Below, piece by piece: positions 1 to 7,246 of a stretch of 13,602 nucleotides of DNA. Made by a program: the position numbers and the translations under genes. Every line of letters starts with the position of its first letter. Within the stretch, counting starts at the first letter, position 1. The stretch lies in the NCBI GenBank assembly GCA_007116765.1, contig SKHV01000054.1:1-13602 (forward strand). The letters run 5' to 3'. This stretch comes from Prolixibacteraceae bacterium (GTDB taxonomy: Bacteria > Bacteroidota > Bacteroidia > Bacteroidales > Prolixibacteraceae). The notes under the pieces were generated by a model. That model saw nothing but the letters and a program-made list of their open reading frames with translations. It was not told where the DNA came from and made no database searches.

Positions 1-1
1 C

Positions 2-1609
2 GAAAATGTTACCTGGGGTGATTATAAATTTCTGTATTTATCGCCCGAGCGTATTTCGACTGAAAGATTTAAGGAACGGCTTGCTAAAATGAACATAAAC
101 CTAATTGCGGTGGACGAGGCTCACTGTATTTCGCAATGGGGTTATGATTTCAGACCCTCGTATTTACGTATAGCTGAGTTGCGAAAGCTTTTGCCTGGGG
201 TTAATATCATGGCACTTACTGCTACAGCAACTCCTCAGGTTGTAGACGATATTCAGGAAAGGCTAATTTTTCCGAAGAAAAACGTGCTGAAGAAAAGCTT
301 TAGACGCGATAATCTTATTTATAAAGTAAGGCACGAAGAAGACAAACTTGGTTTTTTGACCCGTACACTGAAAAATGCAAAGGGAAGCGGTGTAATTTAT
401 ACTCGCAGTAGGAAGAAGACTAAGGATATTGCCGAAATGCTCCAAAAAGAAGGGCTTAGTGTTACCTATTATCATGCCGGACTTTCGGCCGAAAGTAGAA
501 GTTTAAGGCAGGAAAGCTGGTTGAGCGGGAAGCATGCAGTTATTGTGGCTACAAATGCCTTTGGAATGGGAATAGATAAGCCTGATGTACGATATGTAGT
601 TCATGTAGATGTACCCGATTCTGTTGAAGCTTATTTTCAGGAAGCGGGCAGGGCAGGGCGCGATGGTAAAAAAGCTGTGGCCATGCTTTTGTACAACAAT
701 ACCGATAATGTGCGGCTAAAAAAAGGTGTGGTTGAAAAATTTCCTCCTCCCGAACAAATAAAACGGATTTATGAAGCAATATGTAATTATTTACAGATTG
801 CTGTTGGTTTTGGAAAAGGTGTGAGTTACGATTTTGATCTGGTAAGTTTTGCAAAAAAATATAAGTTCTCGTTCATTCACACCTTGAGTGCAATAAAAAT
901 TCTTGAACAAGATGGATATCTTGAATTAACCGATGAGCTGAACCGCTCACCTATGGTATATTTCAGAGTTAACCGCGATGACCTGTATCGTTTTCAAGTT
1001 TCAAATTCAAATTTCGATGCATTCATAAAATTATTGTTGCGCTCTTATACGGGTATGTTTACTGATTATCGTCCTATTAATGAAAAACTCCTGGCAACAC
1101 GTGCAAATACTTCACTTGAGGTGATTTATAAGTATTTGAATACGCTCGATGCTCATAAAATTATTCATTACATACCCCGAAAAGACAACTCGTATATTGT
1201 TTTTATTCGCGAAAGAGTTGAAATTCAGAGACTCATTATTTCCAAAGAGAATTATCATCGGCGAAAAGAAAATTACGAGGAGCAGGTAAATTCGATAATT
1301 AATTATGCTGAATCGAGCTCGAAATGCCGTAGTCGTTTGCTTTTAGCATATTTTGGCGAGAAGGATTCGGCTCGTTGTGGAGATTGCGACGTATGTGAGG
1401 GGCTGAACGATTTAGGAATTAGCAATTTGCAATTCAGGCAAATGGTTAAAACCATAAGGTCCGAAGTGAAAAAAGAGCCTTTGTTGAAGCATGAGTTATT
1501 TTTTAAGCTGAAAGGAAACGAAACCTATATTCAAAATGTATTGAGATGGTTGCTCGATAATGGTAAATTGAAAACAAGAATAGACGAAAGATTGGACTGG
1601 GTTGAATAG
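2..1609 (+). CDS. recQ: ATP-dependent DNA helicase RecQ family, 5'-truncated by window edge
   Basis: 3'-5' superfamily 2 DNA helicase expected to act in recombination and repair. The frame is open from base 2 and already encodes helicase sequence before the first ATG at 89 (YKFLYLSPER, the motif Ib region), so that ATG is internal and the true start lies upstream, outside the window. Visible in order over 535 residues: motif II VDEAH followed by the RecQ aromatic-rich loop (SQWGYDFRPSY), motif III (ALTATAT), motif IV (GVIYTRS), motif V (NAFGMGIDKPDVR), motif VI (FQEAGRAGRDG), then a RecQ-type zinc site with Cys codons at 1325, 1376, 1385 and 1394, and a short winged-helix-like tail. Walker A (motif I) lies off the window, perhaps about 100 residues away. 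No HRDC domain follows the zinc region, so it resembles the shorter RecQ paralogue common in Bacteroidota. It ends 7 bases from the convergent neighbour. Confidence 0.95.
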   Translation, partial: ENVTWGDYKFLYLSPERISTERFKERLAKMNINLIAVDEAHCISQWGYDFRPSYLRIAELRKLLPGVNIMALTATATPQVVDDIQERLIFPKKNVLKKSFRRDNLIYKVRHEEDKLGFLTRTLKNAKGSGVIYTRSRKKTKDIAEMLQKEGLSVTYYHAGLSAESRSLRQESWLSGKHAVIVATNAFGMGIDKPDVRYVVHVDVPDSVEAYFQEAGRAGRDGKKAVAMLLYNNTDNVRLKKGVVEKFPPPEQIKRIYEAICNYLQIAVGFGKGVSYDFDLVSFAKKYKFSFIHTLSAIKILEQDGYLELTDELNRSPMVYFRVNRDDLYRFQVSNSNFDAFIKLLLRSYTGMFTDYRPINEKLLATRANTSLEVIYKYLNTLDAHKIIHYIPRKDNSYIVFIRERVEIQRLIISKENYHRRKENYEEQVNSIINYAESSSKCRSRLLLAYFGEKDSARCGDCDVCEGLNDLGISNLQFRQMVKTIRSEVKKEPLLKHELFFKLKGNETYIQNVLRWLLDNGKLKTRIDERLDWVE

Positions 1610-1616
1610 CAAAGTA

Positions 1617-2099
1617 TTAAAATCCCAATTCGTTCATAATTGCATGGAGATCGCGCCACTTTCTTCCTTTACTGAAATTTGCGGCATAGCCAGGAGTTTT
1701 TCTTTCAATAAGAAGTTGATGCATGCCCAAGCGCTTAATTCTTTTTTTCAAAATGGCATGCTGCTTGTTTTCTTCTGCAATCATTCCTGCATATATTACT
1801 GTAAACCAAGTTTCAATCTCATTTTTATGGTTTGTGTATTTTTGAGCAATTTCAGAAATGCGACTTAGAATTAGCTTGTTTATTTGCTTCGAGGTTTGAG
1901 TATATACTTCAACAAAATCGTTATAAATATTATCGTGCCCGTAAATATTTCCCAGAGCATTCAGTTCTGAAAAATACTGCAAGTCTTTAGGTGCGTAGCG
2001 ATAGCTGTGAATTGTAATAAAAACACACCATTTGTCAAACTTGCCATTATCGAATTCAACAATGCTTCCGTTGCTTAACGTGGTAATGTGTACTGCCAT
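1617..2099 (-). CDS. conserved-looking hypothetical protein, 160 aa
   Basis: I do not recognise this protein with confidence. It has 160 residues, no signal peptide and no membrane segment, so it is probably cytoplasmic. The N-terminal third looks beta-rich (MAVHITTLSNGSIVEFDNG), the middle is helical, and the last 45 residues are strongly basic (KKRIKRLG, then a KTPGYAANFSKGRKWRD segment). That could suit nucleic-acid or nucleotide contact, but this is inference only. The ATG at 2099 is the only reasonable start: the frame upstream contains no ATG before a stop at 2121-2123. It is convergent with recQ and divergent from pheT, so it is probably transcribed alone. An exact TAnnTTTG element lies 2 bases upstream of the ATG. 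Its base composition looks like its neighbours, and the clean open frame between two conserved genes argues that it is real. Confidence 0.8.
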   Translation of the reverse strand: MAVHITTLSNGSIVEFDNGKFDKWCVFITIHSYRYAPKDLQYFSELNALGNIYGHDNIYNDFVEVYTQTSKQINKLILSRISEIAQKYTNHKNEIETWFTVIYAGMIAEENKQHAILKKRIKRLGMHQLLIERKTPGYAANFSKGRKWRDLHAIMNELGF

Positions 2100-2101
2100 A
2101 A

Positions 2102-2109
2102 CAAAAGTA
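2102..2109 (-). promoter_or_regulatory. Bacteroidota -7 element (TACTTTTG) for the 160-aa gene
   Basis: Read on the minus strand, TACTTTTG matches the Bacteroidota -7 consensus TAnnTTTG exactly. Only two bases separate it from the ATG at 2099, so transcription would begin in or next to the start codon. The nearest upstream TTTG (2136-2139) is 26 bases away, longer than usual for a -33 element, so the promoter is only half convincing. Confidence 0.4.
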
Positions 2110-2269
2110 TAATGCTTTGTTTAAAAGGGTTTTGTCAAATATACTAATACTGAAATCTATTTGCAATTAATATGTTTGTAAATTGTGAATATTTGCTCTT
2201 CAAATTATAATGGAGAGTTAAGTCGCACTATTTTACTTTAAAAGAACTCAAAATGGTTTAATAATTTTG

Positions 2270-2300
2270 TTTGACACCAATTGCTATTTTACTACTTTTG
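2270..2300 (+). promoter_or_regulatory. pheT promoter (TTTG -33 and TACTTTTG -7)
   Basis: TTTG at 2270-2273 and TACTTTTG at 2293-2300 are 19 bases apart, matching the primary sigma factor promoter of Bacteroidota (TTTG, about 19-21 bases, TAnnTTTG). Transcription would start near 2305, giving a leader of roughly 25 bases before the pheT ATG at 2332. The leader is A-rich just before the ATG with no Shine-Dalgarno, as is usual in this phylum. I see no room for a T-box or a leader-peptide attenuator. Confidence 0.7.
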
Positions 2301-2331
2301 TGCATCATATTTTTTCAGAAAAACATATAAA

Positions 2332-4788
2332 ATGAATATAGCTTATTCCTGGTTAAAAGAATACATTGATGTTAATTTAACACCGCAACAAATTGGTGAA
2401 ATATTAACACAAACCGGCCTTGAGGTAGGGAGTATAGAAGAGGTAGAAACCGTAAAAGGTGGGCTAAAAGGCTTGGTGATTGGAGAAGTTGTAGATTGTA
2501 AACCACATCCAAATTCTGACCACCTTAGTTTGACCACAGTAAACGTTGGAACCGGCAACTTGCTTCCTATTGTATGTGGCGCGCCCAATGTTGCAGCCGG
2601 CCAAAAGGTGGTGGTGGCAACAGTAGGCACTGTGTTGTATAATGGCGACGAGGAATTTAAAATTAAAAAATCGAAAATCAGGGGTGAAGCATCCGAAGGA
2701 ATGATTTGTGCCGAAGACGAAATTGGACTCGGAACGGGTCACGATGGCATTATGGTTCTTGATTCTGACGCAGTTGTTGGAACTCCGGCTGCCGATTACT
2801 TCAATATCAAAAGCGATTATGTGATTGAAGTTGATTTGACCCCTAACCGTATCGACGGTGCTTCACACATTGGTGTAGCACGCGATTTGGCTGCTTTTTT
2901 GAAACAAAAAAGTGAGGTTGCGTACAAACGTCCTTCAGTTAACGATTTCAAAACCGACAATGAAAACCTTAAAATTGCAGTTGAAATTGCAAGCCCCGAA
3001 GCTTGTAACCGTTATGCGGGATTAACAATTTCTGATGTAGAAGTAAAAGAGTCGCCCGAATGGTTGCAAAACCGTTTACGTACCATTGGTCTCACTCCAA
3101 TAAACAATGTGGTGGATGTTACCAACTTTGTGTTGTATGAAACCGGTCAGCCGCTACATGCTTTCGATGCCAATAAAATAAAAGGGAATAAGATAATTGT
3201 AAGTACCTTGCCACAAGGAACAAAATTTGTAACACTCGACGAAGTTGAACGTGAACTGCACGCCGACGACCTGATGATATGTAATGGGAACAGCGAGCCA
3301 ATGTGTATTGGTGGTGTATTTGGAGGAGCCGATTCGGGAGTGAAAAATACAACGCAGCGTATTTTTCTTGAAAGTGCATGGTTCGATCCGGTTTATATTC
3401 GTAAAACCTCGCGCAGGCACACATTACACACCGATGCTAGTTTTAGGTTTGAGCGCGGTACCGACCCCGATGGGGTAATTTTCGCACTTAAACGAGCGGC
3501 TCTCCTCATTAAGGAAATTGCTGGCGGTACAATCTCGTCTGAAATTGTAGATGTTTATCCCAATAAAGCAAACCCGTTTGAAGTGGAAGTAAAGCTGCAA
3601 AACGTGAAGCGCTTAATTGGTGTCGAAATTCCTGTTGAAACCATAAAAGGTATTTTAGAGGCACTCGAAATAGAAGTGCTTATAGTGGAAAACGGTATCA
3701 TGAGCGTGAAAGTGCCTCCTTACCGTGTTGATGTACAGCGCGAAGCCGATGTAATTGAGGAAATTCTGCGTATATATGGATTCAACACAGTGCAGCCTAC
3801 ACAACATGTAAATTCAACTTTGCAGTATTCGCCAAAACCAAATCCCGACAAGCTTGTAAACCTGATTTCGGATATGCTGGCCTCGCTTGGTTTTAACGAA
3901 ATATGGTCAAACTCGTTGACAAAAGCTTCGAACTACGAAAACCTCGAAACGTTTAATTCTGAAGAAACCGTTTCAATTTATAATCCACTTAGTCAGGATT
4001 TGAATGCAATGCGCCAGTCGTTAATTTTTGGCGGCCTCGAGAGCATTAACCGCAACAGTAATTTCCAAAATTTCGATTTGAGATTTTTCGAATTTGGGAA
4101 TACCTATTCGCTTAGCGGGAAAAACAATTCAGACAACTTAATCGATAAGTACACAGAAGAGCAACATTTGGGACTATGGATTACCGGAAAACAACTTACT
4201 GAAAACTGGACAACGCAAGAACAGCGCGTTTCATTTTTCATGATGAAATCGTATGTTGAAGCAGTGTTGAAAAAGTTAGGTTTCGATATAGATAAATTGA
4301 AAGTAGAAGCGTTCAATAACGACGTAATTGAAGAAGGCCTAAGCTATAGCCGCGGAGATGGAAAGCTTTTTGCCGAGTTTGGTTTTGTAAGCGATAAGTT
4401 GTTGGAAAATAACGAAATATCGGAGCCCGTTTTTTATGCCGATTTCAACTGGAATAATATTCTAACCCAAATAGGAAACAATAAAATATCATTCACCGAG
4501 CTGCCAAAATATCCTTCGGTACGCCGCGATTTAGCTTTACTGGTTGATGAAAGTGTGAGTTTTGCACAACTTAAACAATTGGCCACTAAAACCGAACGTA
4601 AGTTCCTGCGTTCAATTGATATTTTTGATGTTTACCGTGGCGATAAATTACCTGAAGGTAAAAAATCGTATGCTTTGAGTTTCGTATTGCGCGACAACGA
4701 GAAAACACTCAACGACAAGCTTATTGATAAAACCATGCAGAATTTGGTGCGTGTTTTCGAACGAGAAGCCGGAGCACAGTTGCGATAG
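2332..4788 (+). CDS. pheT: phenylalanine--tRNA ligase beta subunit
   Basis: Beta chain of the cytoplasmic alpha2-beta2 phenylalanyl-tRNA synthetase, which charges tRNA-Phe; the beta chain binds tRNA and edits mischarged Tyr-tRNA. At 818 residues it has the usual bacterial length. Order: N-terminal segment (MNIAYSWLKEYI), EMAP-like tRNA-binding domain at about 45-155 (HPNSDHLSLTTV, SEGMICAEDE), B3/B4 editing domain after VDLTPNRIDGASHIGVARDL at about 168-187, B5 domain, core catalytic-like region, and C-terminal FDX-ACB anticodon-binding domain over about the last 95 residues (PKYPSVRRDLALLVDE). The open frame runs upstream to a TTG at 2281, but the family N-terminus begins at the ATG at 2332, and the promoter lies between the two, so 2332 is chosen. 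pheS is not adjacent, so the subunits are encoded apart, which is common in Bacteroidota. No missing motif or frameshift seen. Confidence 0.98.
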   Translation: MNIAYSWLKEYIDVNLTPQQIGEILTQTGLEVGSIEEVETVKGGLKGLVIGEVVDCKPHPNSDHLSLTTVNVGTGNLLPIVCGAPNVAAGQKVVVATVGTVLYNGDEEFKIKKSKIRGEASEGMICAEDEIGLGTGHDGIMVLDSDAVVGTPAADYFNIKSDYVIEVDLTPNRIDGASHIGVARDLAAFLKQKSEVAYKRPSVNDFKTDNENLKIAVEIASPEACNRYAGLTISDVEVKESPEWLQNRLRTIGLTPINNVVDVTNFVLYETGQPLHAFDANKIKGNKIIVSTLPQGTKFVTLDEVERELHADDLMICNGNSEPMCIGGVFGGADSGVKNTTQRIFLESAWFDPVYIRKTSRRHTLHTDASFRFERGTDPDGVIFALKRAALLIKEIAGGTISSEIVDVYPNKANPFEVEVKLQNVKRLIGVEIPVETIKGILEALEIEVLIVENGIMSVKVPPYRVDVQREADVIEEILRIYGFNTVQPTQHVNSTLQYSPKPNPDKLVNLISDMLASLGFNEIWSNSLTKASNYENLETFNSEETVSIYNPLSQDLNAMRQSLIFGGLESINRNSNFQNFDLRFFEFGNTYSLSGKNNSDNLIDKYTEEQHLGLWITGKQLTENWTTQEQRVSFFMMKSYVEAVLKKLGFDIDKLKVEAFNNDVIEEGLSYSRGDGKLFAEFGFVSDKLLENNEISEPVFYADFNWNNILTQIGNNKISFTELPKYPSVRRDLALLVDESVSFAQLKQLATKTERKFLRSIDIFDVYRGDKLPEGKKSYALSFVLRDNEKTLNDKLIDKTMQNLVRVFEREAGAQLR

Positions 4789-4811
4789 TACTATTAAAAG
4801 TACTTTAATTT
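4787..4811 (+). terminator. weak hairpin at the pheT stop, possible terminator
   Basis: AGTACT at 4787-4792 and again at 4799-4804 can pair as a 6-bp stem with a 6-base loop, followed by a T-rich but interrupted tract. The first arm overlaps the last two bases of the pheT stop codon. It sits in the 16-base gap between convergent genes, where a terminator would be expected, but the stem has few G-C pairs and the T-run is poor. Confidence 0.25.
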
Positions 4812-5611
4812 ACTTTGATGCTTGAAAGTTCTTCTCCGGTGTAATTGTCGATAAGAATTTCCCAGCCTTGCGGATACATGGCTCTGCACACGTGCAGTTC
4901 AATTTCTCCCGAGCGTTTTATGGGCAATATTACTATTTTAGAAGCATGCCAGCTGGTTTCTTCTGTTACAATAAGCGTGTTCCGACCATGGGTAAAGGTG
5001 CTCCCCATAAGGTTTTCTCGCATTTCATCTTCACTGTAACCCGATGTTTGCGGAATGTAAATATTGTTGTACCATTGTCCGCTAATGCTAATTGCTCCGT
5101 TTGGTGATAAAATCATGCGTAGTGTGGTACCCAGCACTTCGTAGCCATTGAAATTTTGTTGTGTTGTGGTAATTTTCCATGCCGTTGGCATTGAGTCGGG
5201 GTGTTGTGTAGTAAATTGCTGAAAACGTATATTATTCAACGTGGTGATTGATAGAATGTTTACATTCTCGGGCGATTGTATATTTAAAAAATTACGGTAT
5301 TTATAAAACTCTTCTTTAGCAAAATGCTCTAATTCTTTTTCTGTAAAATCCATTCTCCATTCCGAATCAATGCATTCATCGTTTATAGTCATGATTGGAG
5401 AACCATAATAATCGATAGCCACGCATCCCCAAAGAGGAGTTTGTTCAACCCGGTTGACTATTGCAGTTATTTCTTGTTGGCTAAGTTCTTTTATTGTGGT
5501 GGGATAATCAGGATCGTCGAAATCGTTGCCTTTTTCGCAGGCAATGAAAATGGTGAGCACGAGTATGATTGGCAATAGTTTGATTGTATTATTAATGCGA
5601 GTTTCGAACAT
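4805..5611 (-). CDS. lipoprotein with FTP/PepSY propeptide-like domains, no protease
   Basis: 268-residue lipoprotein of unassigned function. Residues 1-24 form a signal peptide (basic n-region, then LLPIILVLTIFIA) ending at Cys25, the lipidation candidate; the acidic stretch after it (EKGNDFDDPD) suits surface or outer-membrane lipoproteins of Bacteroidota. By motif reading, the mature part resembles the propeptide of M4/M36 metalloproteases: RFQQF at 129-133 and YEVLGTTLRMIL...NGAISISG at 157-178 fit an FTP domain, and WEILIDNYTGEE at 250-261 fits the closing strand of PepSY. No HExxH motif follows, so the catalytic part is absent. Such domains inhibit or chaperone proteases in other proteins; that role is inference here. 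It is the last gene of the minus-strand run, 59 bases after the kinase gene, and converges on pheT. Lipoprotein status is well supported; the domain assignment is moderate. Confidence 0.85.
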   Translation of the reverse strand: MFETRINNTIKLLPIILVLTIFIACEKGNDFDDPDYPTTIKELSQQEITAIVNRVEQTPLWGCVAIDYYGSPIMTINDECIDSEWRMDFTEKELEHFAKEEFYKYRNFLNIQSPENVNILSITTLNNIRFQQFTTQHPDSMPTAWKITTTQQNFNGYEVLGTTLRMILSPNGAISISGQWYNNIYIPQTSGYSEDEMRENLMGSTFTHGRNTLIVTEETSWHASKIVILPIKRSGEIELHVCRAMYPQGWEILIDNYTGEELSSIKVN

Positions 5612-5670
5612 GATTCTAAATTTGTTGTAAAAATAGCGAATTTGATAAATTCTGTTGATATTATCTTGTA

Positions 5671-6522
5671 TTATTCAGGAAAAACTATTGCTTTTAAATA
5701 TTCAGCTAGAAGCTTAATGGGTTCTTTTACAATATTTTTTACTTTTAAATTGTATTTATCGCATAGTTTGTTGATTATGTCCTGGTGGCTGTGTGCAATT
5801 GACCCGCAAAATGAGATTTCGTGAGTGCTGTAATCAGGATATAGCAAAATATTTTTTTCAATAAATTGTTGAAACTGATTTTCGACAAGCGAGTAGCAAT
5901 ATTCATGCTCTATGTATTTTTCGGCAAAAGGAGCAAAACCCGCTAAAAACCTATTGGGCATAGGCGATTGATAAACTCTTTCGAGTACATATTCGCGAGT
6001 AATGTTGTGTTGTTCGGCAAAGCTTTTTCTAATTTCTGGAGGCATGTATTTTTTCAGATAGTCGGTTACCAGTTGTTTCCCAATTGAAACGCCACCACCC
6101 TCGTCGCCAAGTATATAACCCAGCGATGGAATGCTTTGAGTAATTTCCTTCCCGTTCCAAACACACGAATTTGAACCAGTACCCAGTAATGCTACCAAAC
6201 CTGTTGAGTTTCCGGCAAGAGCCAGGCAGGCAGCTTTTAAATCAGTATCTATAAAAATATTGCGGCAGTTGAAAACCTTCAACAGCGCATTCCCTACTTT
6301 TTTTATATTCGCATCGGTTGAGCAGCCTGCACCAAAAAAATAGACTGCTGAAATTTTTTTCTTCTCGAAACGCACCGATAAGGGACTGATAATACTTTCT
6401 ATCTCAGTGGGTGAAAGGCTTAATGGATTTATACCGGGAGTATTTATGAGGTTTTCAATGCTATTTTTCGAAATTAAACACCATTGTGTTTTGGTCGAAC
6501 CACTTTCGGCTATTAAGTACAT
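5671..6522 (-). CDS. BadF/BadG/BcrA/BcrD-family ATPase, N-acetylglucosamine kinase-like
   Basis: Member of the ASKHA fold (BadF/NagK branch). The likely reaction is ATP-dependent phosphorylation of an amino sugar such as N-acetylglucosamine or a muropeptide sugar, in the cytoplasm. At 283 residues it has the usual length of the Bacteroidota homologues. Visible: phosphate-1 loop LIAESGSTKTQW at 3-14, GAGC at 64-67, IDTD at 91-94 with Asp94 at the catalytic-base position of human NAGK, phosphate-2 loop GTGSNS at 114-119, GDEGGG at 139-144 (compare GDEGS in NAGK), and CGSIA at 239-243. Two positions differ from what I recall of close homologues: Glu6 and Gln13 where ADSGSTKTDW is typical; Glu at the first site also occurs in human NAGK, so activity is not excluded. 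It starts 11 bases after the stop of the 208-aa gene, so they are probably co-transcribed. Substrate is not shown by sequence. Confidence 0.85.
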   Translation of the reverse strand: MYLIAESGSTKTQWCLISKNSIENLINTPGINPLSLSPTEIESIISPLSVRFEKKKISAVYFFGAGCSTDANIKKVGNALLKVFNCRNIFIDTDLKAACLALAGNSTGLVALLGTGSNSCVWNGKEITQSIPSLGYILGDEGGGVSIGKQLVTDYLKKYMPPEIRKSFAEQHNITREYVLERVYQSPMPNRFLAGFAPFAEKYIEHEYCYSLVENQFQQFIEKNILLYPDYSTHEISFCGSIAHSHQDIINKLCDKYNLKVKNIVKEPIKLLAEYLKAIVFPE

Positions 6523-6533
6523 AAAAATAAGTT

Positions 6534-7160
6534 TTATTCAAAGCGACTAAGCACAATAACCTTACCTGAGTCTTCGTATTTTTCGTTATCGTTTCCTACC
6601 ATCATCTTAAAAAAGTCGCGTTGCGATGATGATTCAACCTCACCACTAATTCTGCCTCCCGAGCGAACCACAGTGAAATGAAGGATTGTTACCTCTTCCG
6701 GTATTTTATCTTCTTCATTTTTGCTTGTAAGCCTGCCGAAAAATCCTCCATCTTCGTCATCAACTGCTTCTTTTGTTTCTTCGGGATAATCAAATTTTGG
6801 AATTATTGCGTCAGCGATGCGTGATTTTCGTTTAAAATCAACTTTCACAAATCCATCGGGGTGTTGCCAAAAAAAAGCAGTTTTACCAGGATTGTAACCG
6901 GCTTCAATGTCGCTTTCAAATTTATGTCTGGTTCTTCTGTCGACCGATTTAACTGTGTTTTGAGGAACATTCAAAATTAATTTATAATTGCCCGGATCGA
7001 GGTTTGCAAATTCAAAATTACCGGTTTGTCCTATAAGCATAAATGCTACGGGAGTATTCGAAGTGGCATTTGCTATCGTCACAGTGGATCCCTGAAGTGC
7101 TTCGCCCGATGAGCCAAAAAGGTTAAATTGTAGAAGAATAAAAAGAATTGTTGAGTTCAT
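6534..7160 (-). CDS. small exported protein with CnaB/carboxypeptidase-regulatory-like domain
   Basis: 208-residue protein of unknown function. Residues 3-15 are hydrophobic (STILFILLQFNLF) and look like a short signal peptide, but there is no Lys or Arg in front of them. The start is fixed by an in-frame stop two codons upstream of the ATG, so no longer N-terminus exists in this frame. Residues about 22-66 look like one beta-sandwich of the CnaB/CarboxypepD_reg type (GSTVTIANATSNTPVAF, then NFEFANLDPGNYKLIL). The middle is basic (RKSRIAD at 111-117), then acidic (ETKEAVDDEDGG at 128-139). The C-terminal 50 residues look beta-rich (EEVTILHFTVVRSGG). No lipobox Cys, TonB plug, sorting tail or catalytic motif is visible. 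It lies between rarA (86-base gap) and the kinase gene (11-base gap), consistent with an operon with the kinase. Periplasmic or surface location is inference. Confidence 0.75.
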   Translation of the reverse strand: MNSTILFILLQFNLFGSSGEALQGSTVTIANATSNTPVAFMLIGQTGNFEFANLDPGNYKLILNVPQNTVKSVDRRTRHKFESDIEAGYNPGKTAFFWQHPDGFVKVDFKRKSRIADAIIPKFDYPEETKEAVDDEDGGFFGRLTSKNEEDKIPEEVTILHFTVVRSGGRISGEVESSSQRDFFKMMVGNDNEKYEDSGKVIVLSRFE

Positions 7161-7246
7161 GTTGTTTTATTTTGAAGTTATACTTCCTGATAAACATTTA
7201 AGCATTCAGTAAGTTCATTTTAACAATATACATTTTTTTAGCAATT

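Noticed and set aside
1602..1868. Plus-strand open frame overlapping the recQ end and the 160-aa gene
   Set aside because: Antisense to the 160-aa gene; its translation is low-complexity and rich in Phe and Cys, and the minus-strand frame is longer with a promoter-like element.
2110..2269. Possible tRNA, riboswitch or attenuator in the spacer before pheT
   Set aside because: No cloverleaf, GGTTC-type arm, T-box or strong hairpin visible, and the promoter sits downstream of this stretch so it would not be in the pheT leader.
2281..2331. In-frame N-terminal extension of pheT from a TTG
   Set aside because: The extra 17 residues are unlike the family and the promoter -7 element lies inside them; the ATG at 2332 gives the standard N-terminus.
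3119..3424. Minus-strand open frames inside pheT
   Set aside because: Overlapping frames antisense to a highly conserved region; Cys/His/Arg-rich low-quality translations.
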